Assembly (NCBI GenBank): GCA_964386635.1
Contig: CAYLRO010000031.1
Span: 1-29,707, forward strand
Source: Sabulitectum sp964386635
GTDB lineage: Bacteria > Fermentibacterota > Fermentibacteria > Fermentibacterales > JCC-6
DNA length: 29,707 nucleotides
Direction: 5' to 3'
In this document: in pieces, positions 24,025 to 29,707 of the stretch
Numbering within the stretch: position 1 is the stretch's first letter
Layout: every line of letters begins with the position of its first letter
Translations under genes and position numbers: made by a program
The notes under the pieces: generated by a model
What the model was told of the DNA's origin: nothing
Databases searched by the model: none
The model's input: the letters and a program-made list of their open reading frames with translations, nothing else

Positions 24025-24966
24025 TTACAACATCCTTTCTGCTTTTTCAAGCAGCTTTCTTCCAACAGCATAAGGTGACACCTTACCGGCTAAGATAAGA
24101 GCTTCCACCTCTTTTCTGCCATTGTATTCCTGTTCAAGGAGTTTTTCAAAGAATTTATTTCCATTTTCTTTCAAAATACCGTTCAGTGTAAGAAGTGCCC
24201 CGCGGGAAATCCTCTCACGGGAAGTCTGGGAATCTACAAGCTTGTCCATTGCAGCCCATAGTTCCGGCAATCCTTCTCCAGTGATCGCAGAGGTCCTGAT
24301 AACCGCAGGTTTCTTTCTTTCAGGCGGCATGAGTTCAAGGCTGGCCTTAACATAATTTTCCAGTTGTTCAATGCCGTTTCTGTCAGCCTTGTTCAGAACG
24401 ATGATGTCTCCGATTTCCATAATGCCGGCTTTCATGGATTGAATGTCGTCACCCAGACCCGGTACCAGCACTAGAACGGTTACATCTGCAAGGTCTGCAA
24501 TTTCCACCTCAGCCTGCCCGACTCCCACAGTTTCGATTATCACAGGGCTGTAGCCTGCAGCTGAGAGAACAAAGGAAGCATCACGGGTTGCCCCTGACAG
24601 CCCTCCCAGATGTCCCCGGCTGCCCATGCTTCTGATAAAGACCCCGGGGTCTGAAGCGTGAGACTGCATCCGCAGCCGGTCTCCCAGAAGAGCGCCTCCG
24701 CTGAAGGGAGAGGAAGGATCAACTGCGATGACCCCGACTGCCTGCTCCATGGATCTGTACCGAGTTATCATTCTGTTTACAAGAGTGCTTTTCCCGGCCC
24801 CTGGTGGGCCGGTTACTCCCACAGAAAATCCCTGTTTAAGATTGAAAAGGCGGTCAAGTATTTCCGTAGCGTTCTCGCCGCCGTTTTCAACCTCTGTGAG
24901 TGTTCGGGCTATTCGCCTTATGGAACCTTCGGTAATGTCCCGGATAGTTCCGGAAAGAGAAGTCAT
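24025..24966 (-). CDS. meaB: MeaB/ArgK-type GTPase, methylmalonyl-CoA mutase chaperone
   Basis: MeaB is a G3E GTPase that gates cobalamin loading into methylmalonyl-CoA mutase and protects it from inactivation. P-loop GPPGAGKS (53-60), AVDPSSPFSGGALLGDRLRM, the characteristic FIRSMGSRGHLGGLS, switch region IIETVGVGQAEVEIADLAD, and base-recognition NKAD are all present. 313 residues is normal. It begins 6 bases after the B12-binding subunit gene. Presence next to the B12 domain confirms a mutase is served, though its catalytic chain lies elsewhere. Confidence 0.95.
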   Translation of the reverse strand: MTSLSGTIRDITEGSIRRIARTLTEVENGGENATEILDRLFNLKQGFSVGVTGPPGAGKSTLVNRMITRYRSMEQAVGVIAVDPSSPFSGGALLGDRLRMQSHASDPGVFIRSMGSRGHLGGLSGATRDASFVLSAAGYSPVIIETVGVGQAEVEIADLADVTVLVLVPGLGDDIQSMKAGIMEIGDIIVLNKADRNGIEQLENYVKASLELMPPERKKPAVIRTSAITGEGLPELWAAMDKLVDSQTSRERISRGALLTLNGILKENGNKFFEKLLEQEYNGRKEVEALILAGKVSPYAVGRKLLEKAERML

Positions 24967-24972
24967 AAGTGG

Positions 24973-25374
24973 CTACTGCCTTTTCTCCATCCGGGAGTTA
25001 ATGAACTCTACAACTTCTGTCGCAGGTGTTCCCGGAGTGAAGATGGCTGCATAACCCGCCTCTTTGAGGCCGGGTATGTCTTCCTCGGGAATAACCCCGC
25101 CGCCGAAGAGTATTATGTCTGAAGCGCTTTTCTCCCTGAGGAGTCTGGCGATCTCGGGAAAAAGGTGATTGTGAGCCCCGGAAAGGAGAGAGATGCCCAC
25201 GAAGTCGACATCTTCCTGTATTGCAGCATCGGCAATAGCCTCCGGCGTCTGGCGGATTCCTGTATATACGACTTCCATGCCGGCATCCCGAAGGGCGCGT
25301 GCAATGTACTTCGCACCTCTGTCATGCCCGTCAAGGCCTGGTTTACCGATTAAAACTCTTATTCTGCGATCCAT
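24973..25374 (-). CDS. Methylmalonyl-CoA mutase B12-binding (C-terminal) subunit
   Basis: This is a stand-alone cobalamin-binding domain of 133 residues. The DxHxxG motif is at Asp15-Gly-His17-Asp-Arg-Gly20 in KPGLDGHDRGAK, so His17 replaces dimethylbenzimidazole as the lower ligand; the later cobalamin-contact motifs SLLSGAHNHLFPEI and LFGGGVIPEEDI are intact. In organisms with split mutase this pairs with a separate ~550-residue catalytic subunit, which is not in this window. ATG with GGAGG 5 bases upstream; first gene of the nine-gene operon, divergent from the gene at 25552. Confidence 0.93.
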   Translation of the reverse strand: MDRRIRVLIGKPGLDGHDRGAKYIARALRDAGMEVVYTGIRQTPEAIADAAIQEDVDFVGISLLSGAHNHLFPEIARLLREKSASDIILFGGGVIPEEDIPGLKEAGYAAIFTPGTPATEVVEFINSRMEKRQ

Positions 25375-25397
25375 TTTGCCTCCAACAGAAGCGGGTA

Positions 25398-25412
25398 TGT
25401 GTATACATCACA
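25398..25412. promoter_or_regulatory. CRP/FNR-like palindrome in the divergent intergenic region
   Basis: TGTGTATACATCACA: outer TGTG...CACA arms are perfectly inverted around TATACAT, with the core TGTAnACA-like. It lies 24 bases upstream of the B12-subunit gene start, where it could overlap that promoter. Resemblance to a CRP-family site is partial (15 bp instead of 16). Confidence 0.3.
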
Positions 25413-25551
25413 AAAGAATAACCAAATCTAGAACACGGGAGTGCCTTTGTAAAGATTCAGCACAGCACTCCCCGAAAACCGGGAAGAGAAGCATATTAAA
25501 GAAGACGCTGGATTTCCAGTACTGTAAATCTCACAAAAACGGAGGATTTTA

Positions 25552-26016
25552 ATGAAACTGACCGCCATTATGGTGTGCCTTATTGCTGCAGTCTCTTTTG
25601 CCGCTCTCACTCCGGCAACAGTTGCAGATTATCTCGATCAACTGGGAGCCATGTATGAAGAAGAAGAGGGTGTGTTCTGGCTGCTTGCTGAAGACACTCT
25701 CTCCGGAGAAAGTTTCCCTATCTTCTACATTGAGGTGAATGCTCCCATGGAAGCCTGCTTCATGGCAGGACCTACACCGGGTATAGTTCCAGAGTCAGGG
25801 GCTGGAAGAGCGGTTGCATTCACAAAGCTGGCTGAGCTGAACGCTACTTATCCCTTCGTGAAGTTCGAACATGACACTGAAACAGGTGAAATTATCTGCA
25901 CATACACATTCTCCACGGAGAATGGCGTTGGTCTGGAAGCATTTGCAGCAATGCTTCAGGTTGTCTTCGGAAGCATTGACGAAACAGCAGCTGAACTGGC
26001 GGCACTGGGCCAGTAG
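25552..26016 (+). CDS. Exported YbjN-like protein
   Basis: ATG with GGAGG 7 bases upstream. The 154-residue product has a signal peptide (MKLTAIMVCLIAAVSFA, cut after Ala near 18) and a single domain. The strand-helix pattern FIPxFxIEVN... , then FVKFEHDTETGEIICTYTFS and the helix GLEAFAAMLQVVFGSIDETAAEL, match the YbjN/type III secretion chaperone-like fold, a family of uncertain role. Most family members are cytoplasmic, so the signal peptide is uncommon. It precedes the PRPP synthetase gene by 16 bases and probably shares its transcript. Confidence 0.72.
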   Translation: MKLTAIMVCLIAAVSFAALTPATVADYLDQLGAMYEEEEGVFWLLAEDTLSGESFPIFYIEVNAPMEACFMAGPTPGIVPESGAGRAVAFTKLAELNATYPFVKFEHDTETGEIICTYTFSTENGVGLEAFAAMLQVVFGSIDETAAELAALGQ

Positions 26017-26032
26017 AACGGAGTAACAGGGG

Positions 26033-27067
26033 ATGTATGGAAGCATAGCGATCTGCGCCGGCCGGGCCAGTCAGCAGCTGACAGAGAACATCTGCCGGAT
26101 ACTTGGAATAGAACCGGAACCTGTGGAATTTCATGATTTCTCCAACGGAAACATGATGGTTAACTTTCCCGGGGGAACAGTAAGAGAGAAGGATGTCTTT
26201 GTAATCCAGTCCGGAGAAAGGTCGGTTTTCAGAAACAAGACCAATGCTTACCGAACCGTTTCCGGAGATATCATAGAACTTCTGCAGATGATCAGCGCTC
26301 TGAAAGACAGCGCAGGCAGAATTACGGCTGTTACACCGTACTTCCCCTATGCAAGAAGTGACAAGAAGGACAAGCCCAGAATAGCAATCACATCCAAGAT
26401 GATTTTTGAACTTCTTGAAGCAGTGAAAGCCGATCGTGTCCTTGCCATGACACTTCACTGTCCCCAGAGCCAGGGATTCAGTAACATTCCTGTTGATCAG
26501 CTTCATGCCTACACGGTTTTCGTAAAGGAAATACTGTCCATGGGACGTGAGAAGCTTTCTTTTGTTGCCCCTGATTCAGGAAGCATTCTTGATAACGATT
26601 TTCTTGCTCTTCACACTGCAAAGGGGATAAAGGAATCAGGCGGTTCCCCTGATATCACCACAGGCTATGTGAAGAAGATGCGTGTTGATGACAGCGAGAA
26701 ACCTCTTGTAAGAACCGTAGAGGGCCTGGATGATCTTACCGGCCGAACTGTTCTCATGAGCGATGACGAGATCCTCAGCGGGAGAAGCCTTATTCTCTGT
26801 GCCGAAACCGTAGTCGCAAGAGGCGCAAAGGACATATACGCCTTCATAACTCACCCCATTCTCAGTGGCGAGGCTGTAAGACTGATTGAGGAGAGCCCAA
26901 TTACCAAACTCTTCATTACAGATACAGTGGAGTTTAACAGGGAAGAGGCAGAGGAAGTAAATGGTGGTCCTGTGAAGAAGATAGAGATACTCTCTGTGGC
27001 CCACATCTTTGCAGAGGCCATAAAGAGAATTAACGAAGGCAGAAGCCTGAGTTCGCTCTACCTGTAA
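26033..27067 (+). CDS. prs: Ribose-phosphate pyrophosphokinase (divergent PRPP synthetase)
   Basis: PRPP synthetase makes 5-phosphoribosyl-1-pyrophosphate from ribose-5-phosphate and ATP for nucleotide, His and Trp synthesis. Aligning motifs: ITAVTPYFPYARSDKKDK (98-114), ADRVLAMTLHCPQSQGFSNIPVD with catalytic His142, VAPDSGS, Lys-rich flexible loop GYVKKMRVDD, and the PRPP loop VLMSDDEILSGRSLI with Asp244-Asp245. Departures from the usual: DLHA is TLHC (Thr140), and DDxxxTGGT is DDEILSGRSL. At 344 residues it is ~30 longer than the bacterial norm of ~315, partly through an insert around residues 62-76. ATG with GGAG 9 bases upstream. A strong terminator follows. Confidence 0.87.
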   Translation: MYGSIAICAGRASQQLTENICRILGIEPEPVEFHDFSNGNMMVNFPGGTVREKDVFVIQSGERSVFRNKTNAYRTVSGDIIELLQMISALKDSAGRITAVTPYFPYARSDKKDKPRIAITSKMIFELLEAVKADRVLAMTLHCPQSQGFSNIPVDQLHAYTVFVKEILSMGREKLSFVAPDSGSILDNDFLALHTAKGIKESGGSPDITTGYVKKMRVDDSEKPLVRTVEGLDDLTGRTVLMSDDEILSGRSLILCAETVVARGAKDIYAFITHPILSGEAVRLIEESPITKLFITDTVEFNREEAEEVNGGPVKKIEILSVAHIFAEAIKRINEGRSLSSLYL

Positions 27068-27082
27068 AAGCGTGATAAAATA

Positions 27083-27109
27083 GGGGCACCCGGCCGGGTG
27101 CCCCTTTTC
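27083..27109 (+). terminator. Terminator after prs (possibly bidirectional)
   Basis: Stem GGGGCACCC / GGGTGCCCC (27083-27091 / 27096-27104) with GGCC loop that can itself pair, followed by TTTTCT on the plus strand. On the minus strand TATTTTATC follows, so it may also stop the convergent Nudix transcript. Confidence 0.9.
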
Positions 27110-27195
27110 TGTACACAGCTTAGTCTTGCGGTTTCAATGATACTATCCCCTAAAAGCTTCAGGAAAAATTCCGGGAGAATGTTCTGACTAAACTT

Positions 27196-27621
27196 TTACA
27201 GGTCAAGTGAAGGTCTTTGACCTGTTCTTCTCCAGTGAAAGAATTGCTTTAATATTCCCCTGTGATCGAATGCAATCACATCAGGCAGAGTTTCTTCGGT
27301 GTAAACAACAGCCTTTGCAGCATCGTCTCCGCCTGAGGGTACCCCCTTTGCTCTGGCCCAGTAAACAGCACTGACTGTGTCACCTCTGGGATCCCTCCAG
27401 GGTTTTGAGTAGACATGGAACAGGTCAAGCACTGTAATATCAAGGGCAGTTTCCTCAAGAGCTTCCCTCTTTACAGCATCAAGAAGACTTTCACCGGGAT
27501 CAACGAACCCTCCGGGAATTGCCCATCCTGAAGGAGGGTATTTCCTCTCTATAAGCACGATACCGCCGTTCTCCATTTCAATAATGGCATCAACTGTTAT
27601 CTGCGGTGTTTCCGGCCTCAT
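27196..27621 (-). CDS. Nudix hydrolase (ADP-ribose pyrophosphatase-like)
   Basis: Nudix enzymes cleave nucleoside diphosphate linked to another moiety X. The Nudix box is intact: GGFVDPGESLLDAVKREALEETALDI is the GX5EX7REUXEEXGU consensus, with the terminal Gly replaced by Ala-Leu, and the metal Glu residues in REALEET in place. The sequence around it (TVDAIIEMENGGIVLIERKYPPSGWAIPGG) fits the ADP-ribose/NADH-type subgroup. The ATG at 27621 has a perfect GGGAGG 6 bases upstream; an open frame of 6 further codons upstream precedes that element. 141 residues. The role is probably sanitising ADP-ribose or oxidised nucleotides. Confidence 0.88.
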   Translation of the reverse strand: MRPETPQITVDAIIEMENGGIVLIERKYPPSGWAIPGGFVDPGESLLDAVKREALEETALDITVLDLFHVYSKPWRDPRGDTVSAVYWARAKGVPSGGDDAAKAVVYTEETLPDVIAFDHRGILKQFFHWRRTGQRPSLDL

Positions 27622-27696
27622 TTTTCCTCCCTGGAACACTTTTATGAGAACTTTGTATATTTTGTAACAAATGAAACCAACTCGAAAGGAGAACCT

Positions 27697-28146
27697 ATGA
27701 AATTTCTGCTGATCCTGACACTGGCTCTTTCAGTGCTGGCCTGTGGAGGAACAAGTGAGACAACCGATGAGACTACCTCTGTGACAGAGGCTGCAGTCAC
27801 AGCAGAGTGGATACATGATGATCTGAATGGCGCCCTGGCAATGGCTGCTGAAACAGGCAAGCCCGTGTTTGTGGACATGTATGCAGACTGGTGCGGACCG
27901 TGCGTAATGCTTGCTGAAGAGTACTTCGTGAGAGAAGACTACAAAGAGGTACTCAGCCAGTGTGTTCTTGTGAAGATAAACATTGACAACTATCAGGATC
28001 TGGCAGCCAGATACAGTGTTCAGTCCATTCCCACTCTGATACTCATGGACAGTGAGGGGAATGAGCTTGACCGCATCACAGGAGTCATGGGCTCCCCTGA
28101 GGAGTTTTTACCAATGATCCGCAGTTTCATAGAGCAGGGTCTTTAA
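27697..28146 (+). CDS. Thioredoxin-fold lipoprotein
   Basis: The signal ends in lipobox LSVLAC, with Cys16 as the lipidation site, then a Thr/Glu-rich tether (~17-36). The thioredoxin fold follows with active site DWCGPC (Cys66, Cys69), the YADWCGPCVMLAEE helix, and the cis-Pro loop QSIPTL. Residues around GKPVFVDMYADWCG resemble the soluble DsbD-C / thioredoxin_7 group. Likely a periplasmic or surface-exposed thiol-disulfide reductase or disulfide-chaperone; an electron donor (DsbD or CcdA) is not in the window. ATG with AGGAG 5 bases upstream. Confidence 0.93.
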   Translation: MKFLLILTLALSVLACGGTSETTDETTSVTEAAVTAEWIHDDLNGALAMAAETGKPVFVDMYADWCGPCVMLAEEYFVREDYKEVLSQCVLVKINIDNYQDLAARYSVQSIPTLILMDSEGNELDRITGVMGSPEEFLPMIRSFIEQGL

Positions 28147-28164
28147 ACAGAGCACATAGAGAAA

Positions 28165-28190
28165 GGGGGGAGGCCATCCGGCCTCCCCCC
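28165..28190. terminator. Strong hairpin between convergent genes
   Basis: Perfect 11-bp stem GGGGGGAGGCC / GGCCTCCCCCC (28165-28175 / 28180-28190) with ATCC loop. On the minus strand it is followed by TTTCTCT, making it a terminator for the peptidase gene; on the plus strand no T-run follows, so it is weaker for the thioredoxin gene. Confidence 0.8.
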
Positions 28191-28207
28191 TGGTGTATTG
28201 TGACTGC

Positions 28208-29707
28208 CTAGAGCCTTACAGCCCTGAGAATTTCAGAACCGGAAGGAGTGGTAAGACGGATCAAGTAGATGCCTGCAGGGGCATTTTCGAAATCCGTGGT
28301 TACTGCATGACTTCCTGATTCCAGCTGCCCGTTTACAGGAGTGCTGATAACTCTTCCGGTGAGGTCAAGGATCTCAACGGTTGTGTGAGTTGCAGCAGGA
28401 AGTGTGAAGTTTACCACAGCAGCTGAAACAACAGGGTTCCGGGAGAGGGTGAACTGCATCTGCGGCAGGGCCTCAAAGTTGTAATCTTCAACGGGAACAA
28501 CAATCATTCCACTCAGACAATATGTGTCTCCGCAGCTGTCAGGGTCATCATTGTACTGAGGATCGTCACCGCTGCCGCCTACATTGATTGCTGAATCATA
28601 GATGAAAGCGAAATCCCAAGCTTCAGGATACGATATGTATGTATCGCCGTTTGTGTCGGGATCTCCGGGAAGCGTTCCACCGTTTGGAAGTGCTCCGTGC
28701 ATTGCGGCTGTCCAGTAGTAGCACCACTCGTCATAGGTCTCCCAGGTTGCCCCGCCATAGGAGGAGTGGTTGTATCTTGATGCGGAAGCAAAGGTTCTGG
28801 GTTGATCAGCCGTAGTAGGAATAACCTCATCTTCGAAAGCGCCTGAGTAGCACTGTTCCATCACAACATGGAGAGAAGCACTGTTGATGTTGTCAATGAA
28901 AGTGTCGAACATGTCATCTTCAAGAACTTCAAAGTTCCAGAGATTGAGATAGCTGTCCCATCCTCCGTTAGTTCCACCGTGGTCTGTTGTAAAGATAAGC
29001 ACATGATCGTCAGGTCCTGCAAGCGCAGCCATTTCATCCAGCGCACCTGTTACACTTCCCAGAACGGCATCATAGTCAAAATCCTCAGTTCCATCTCCGT
29101 CCAGATCCGGATTGGAGTTAATGCCGCCGGACTGGTCAGGGGAAGGGTTAAGGCCGTCTGCAAAACAGATGATGATATCGTCGTTGGTATATCCGTAGTC
29201 CTGAGTAAGAGTGAGATAGAGGAACTGAATATCGCCATAGTAGCGAATGTGATTGTTTGATGAATTGGCCCCTCCTGAAATGAGCAGAGCTTTGCAGTTG
29301 TCTGCGTCGTAGCCCCTGGGGTTTGGAACGAAGGAGTCCAGTATTGATGCCCTCTCCATTGTCTGCTGAGAAAGACAGGAATACTCCTCCGACATTCTTG
29401 GAAGTAAATCAGGCGGAGTCATCATGTGAATAGCATCAAGTTCACCATCCGGGGAAACGAACACCCATCGGCAGTCATGTTCCCAGTTTGCTCCCGCCGC
29501 ATCATCAACAAGAATGAGATAACCGGTTTGAGGCGAAGCGATCTGTTCGGTCCAGGTTGAAATCAGTTCACCCTGAAGAATAATCCTGGGAAATGAGTAA
29601 ACAGCTTTTCCAGAAATGTCATAACCAAGAAGCTGGTTGTAGACTTCTTCAGCTGCTTCATGAGGTGAGTTGATTACCCCGGCGAAAACTAGCTGCGCTG
29701 CAACTAG
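28208..29707 (-). CDS. C13-like (clan CD) secreted cysteine peptidase with T9SS-type sorting domain, 5' end cut by window
   Basis: The frame is open to the right edge, so only the last ~499 residues are seen; the N terminus and signal peptide are outside. The catalytic dyad of legumain-like clan CD peptidases is clear: His in HVLIFTTDHGG (codons near 28985) and Cys in HVVMEQCYSGAF (codons near 28850), like the C13 ETCESGSMF. Before it are GANSSNNHIRYYGDI and YGYTNDDIIICFADG, the family's first strands. DPDTNGDTYISYPEAW may be a Ca-binding loop. The last ~75 residues (LSRNPVVSAAVVNFTL, TTVEILDLTGRVIS, APAGIYLIRL) are a Por type-A-like sorting domain. The end lies 17 bases from the terminator hairpin. 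Confidence 0.9.
   Translation of the reverse strand, partial: LVAAQLVFAGVINSPHEAAEEVYNQLLGYDISGKAVYSFPRIILQGELISTWTEQIASPQTGYLILVDDAAGANWEHDCRWVFVSPDGELDAIHMMTPPDLLPRMSEEYSCLSQQTMERASILDSFVPNPRGYDADNCKALLISGGANSSNNHIRYYGDIQFLYLTLTQDYGYTNDDIIICFADGLNPSPDQSGGINSNPDLDGDGTEDFDYDAVLGSVTGALDEMAALAGPDDHVLIFTTDHGGTNGGWDSYLNLWNFEVLEDDMFDTFIDNINSASLHVVMEQCYSGAFEDEVIPTTADQPRTFASASRYNHSSYGGATWETYDEWCYYWTAAMHGALPNGGTLPGDPDTNGDTYISYPEAWDFAFIYDSAINVGGSGDDPQYNDDPDSCGDTYCLSGMIVVPVEDYNFEALPQMQFTLSRNPVVSAAVVNFTLPAATHTTVEILDLTGRVISTPVNGQLESGSHAVTTDFENAPAGIYLIRLTTPSGSEILRAVRL

Noticed and set aside
24021..24071. Longer N terminus for methylmalonyl-CoA epimerase
   Set aside because: It would lie within meaB and adds a non-conserved Lys/Cys-rich stretch before the conserved IDHIGIAV start.
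1..29707. tRNA/rRNA genes, CRISPR repeats, transposases, phage genes, defence systems
   Set aside because: Looked for on both strands by reading; no cloverleaf, direct-repeat array, DDE/Tyr recombinase or known defence protein was seen.

Overview
The window reads as chromosomal DNA of an uncultivated, anaerobic or microaerophilic, fermentative Gram-negative bacterium. The FCB superphylum is the best guess (something like Fermentibacteria/Aegiribacteria-type lineages), but no rRNA or ribosomal protein gene is present to confirm this. Signs pointing there: two secreted peptidases end in a Por/T9SS type-A-like sorting domain, there are several Cys-lipoproteins and large secreted beta-rich proteins, plus a rubrerythrin, a tungsten-type aldehyde oxidoreductase with a polyferredoxin, and a Na+-pumping methylmalonyl-CoA decarboxylase. 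Shine-Dalgarno sequences (GGAGG-like) are strong and helped to fix many starts. No tRNA, rRNA, CRISPR array, insertion sequence or phage gene was seen.

Layout. 1-6.7 kb: cell-surface/secreted block: the 5' end of an exported protein, a truncated copy of a large secreted protein, two secreted beta-propeller-like proteins, and the 936-residue full-length relative of the truncated copy. 6.8-9.2 kb: rsmH with an unusual N-terminal extension, a stand-alone rubrerythrin and a lipoprotein. 9.2-14.9 kb, minus strand: a compact six-gene operon in transcription order polyferredoxin, AOR-family oxidoreductase, GHMP sugar kinase, small two-TM membrane protein, glutamate racemase (murI), APH-like kinase with an altered catalytic loop. 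Most junctions overlap or are separated by a few bases. 15-16.6 kb, plus strand: a sulfotransferase overlapping a YgjP-type metallopeptidase, closed by a terminator. 16.6-18.1 kb: secreted M28 peptidase with sorting domain. 18.2-25.4 kb, minus strand: a nine-gene operon: methylmalonyl-CoA mutase B12-binding subunit, MeaB GTPase, methylmalonyl-CoA epimerase, carboxyltransferase alpha, OadG-like delta, biotin carrier, Na+-pump beta, an extended SDR epimerase and a TrmH-family methyltransferase. 25.5-29.7 kb: exported YbjN-like protein with a divergent PRPP synthetase, a Nudix hydrolase, a thioredoxin-fold lipoprotein and a C13-like (clan CD) secreted peptidase running off the right edge.

How they work together. 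The large minus-strand operon encodes most of succinyl-CoA to (R)- then (S)-methylmalonyl-CoA to propionyl-CoA + CO2, with the last step driving Na+ export; the catalytic large chain of the mutase is not in the window. The AOR operon is the least conventional assembly: it pairs a probable W/Mo-bis-pyranopterin aldehyde oxidoreductase and its electron carrier with a galactokinase-like sugar kinase, a racemase for peptidoglycan D-Glu, and an APH-fold kinase. Whether this is a pathway or only co-transcription cannot be decided from sequence. The remaining genes are surface, stress or housekeeping functions.
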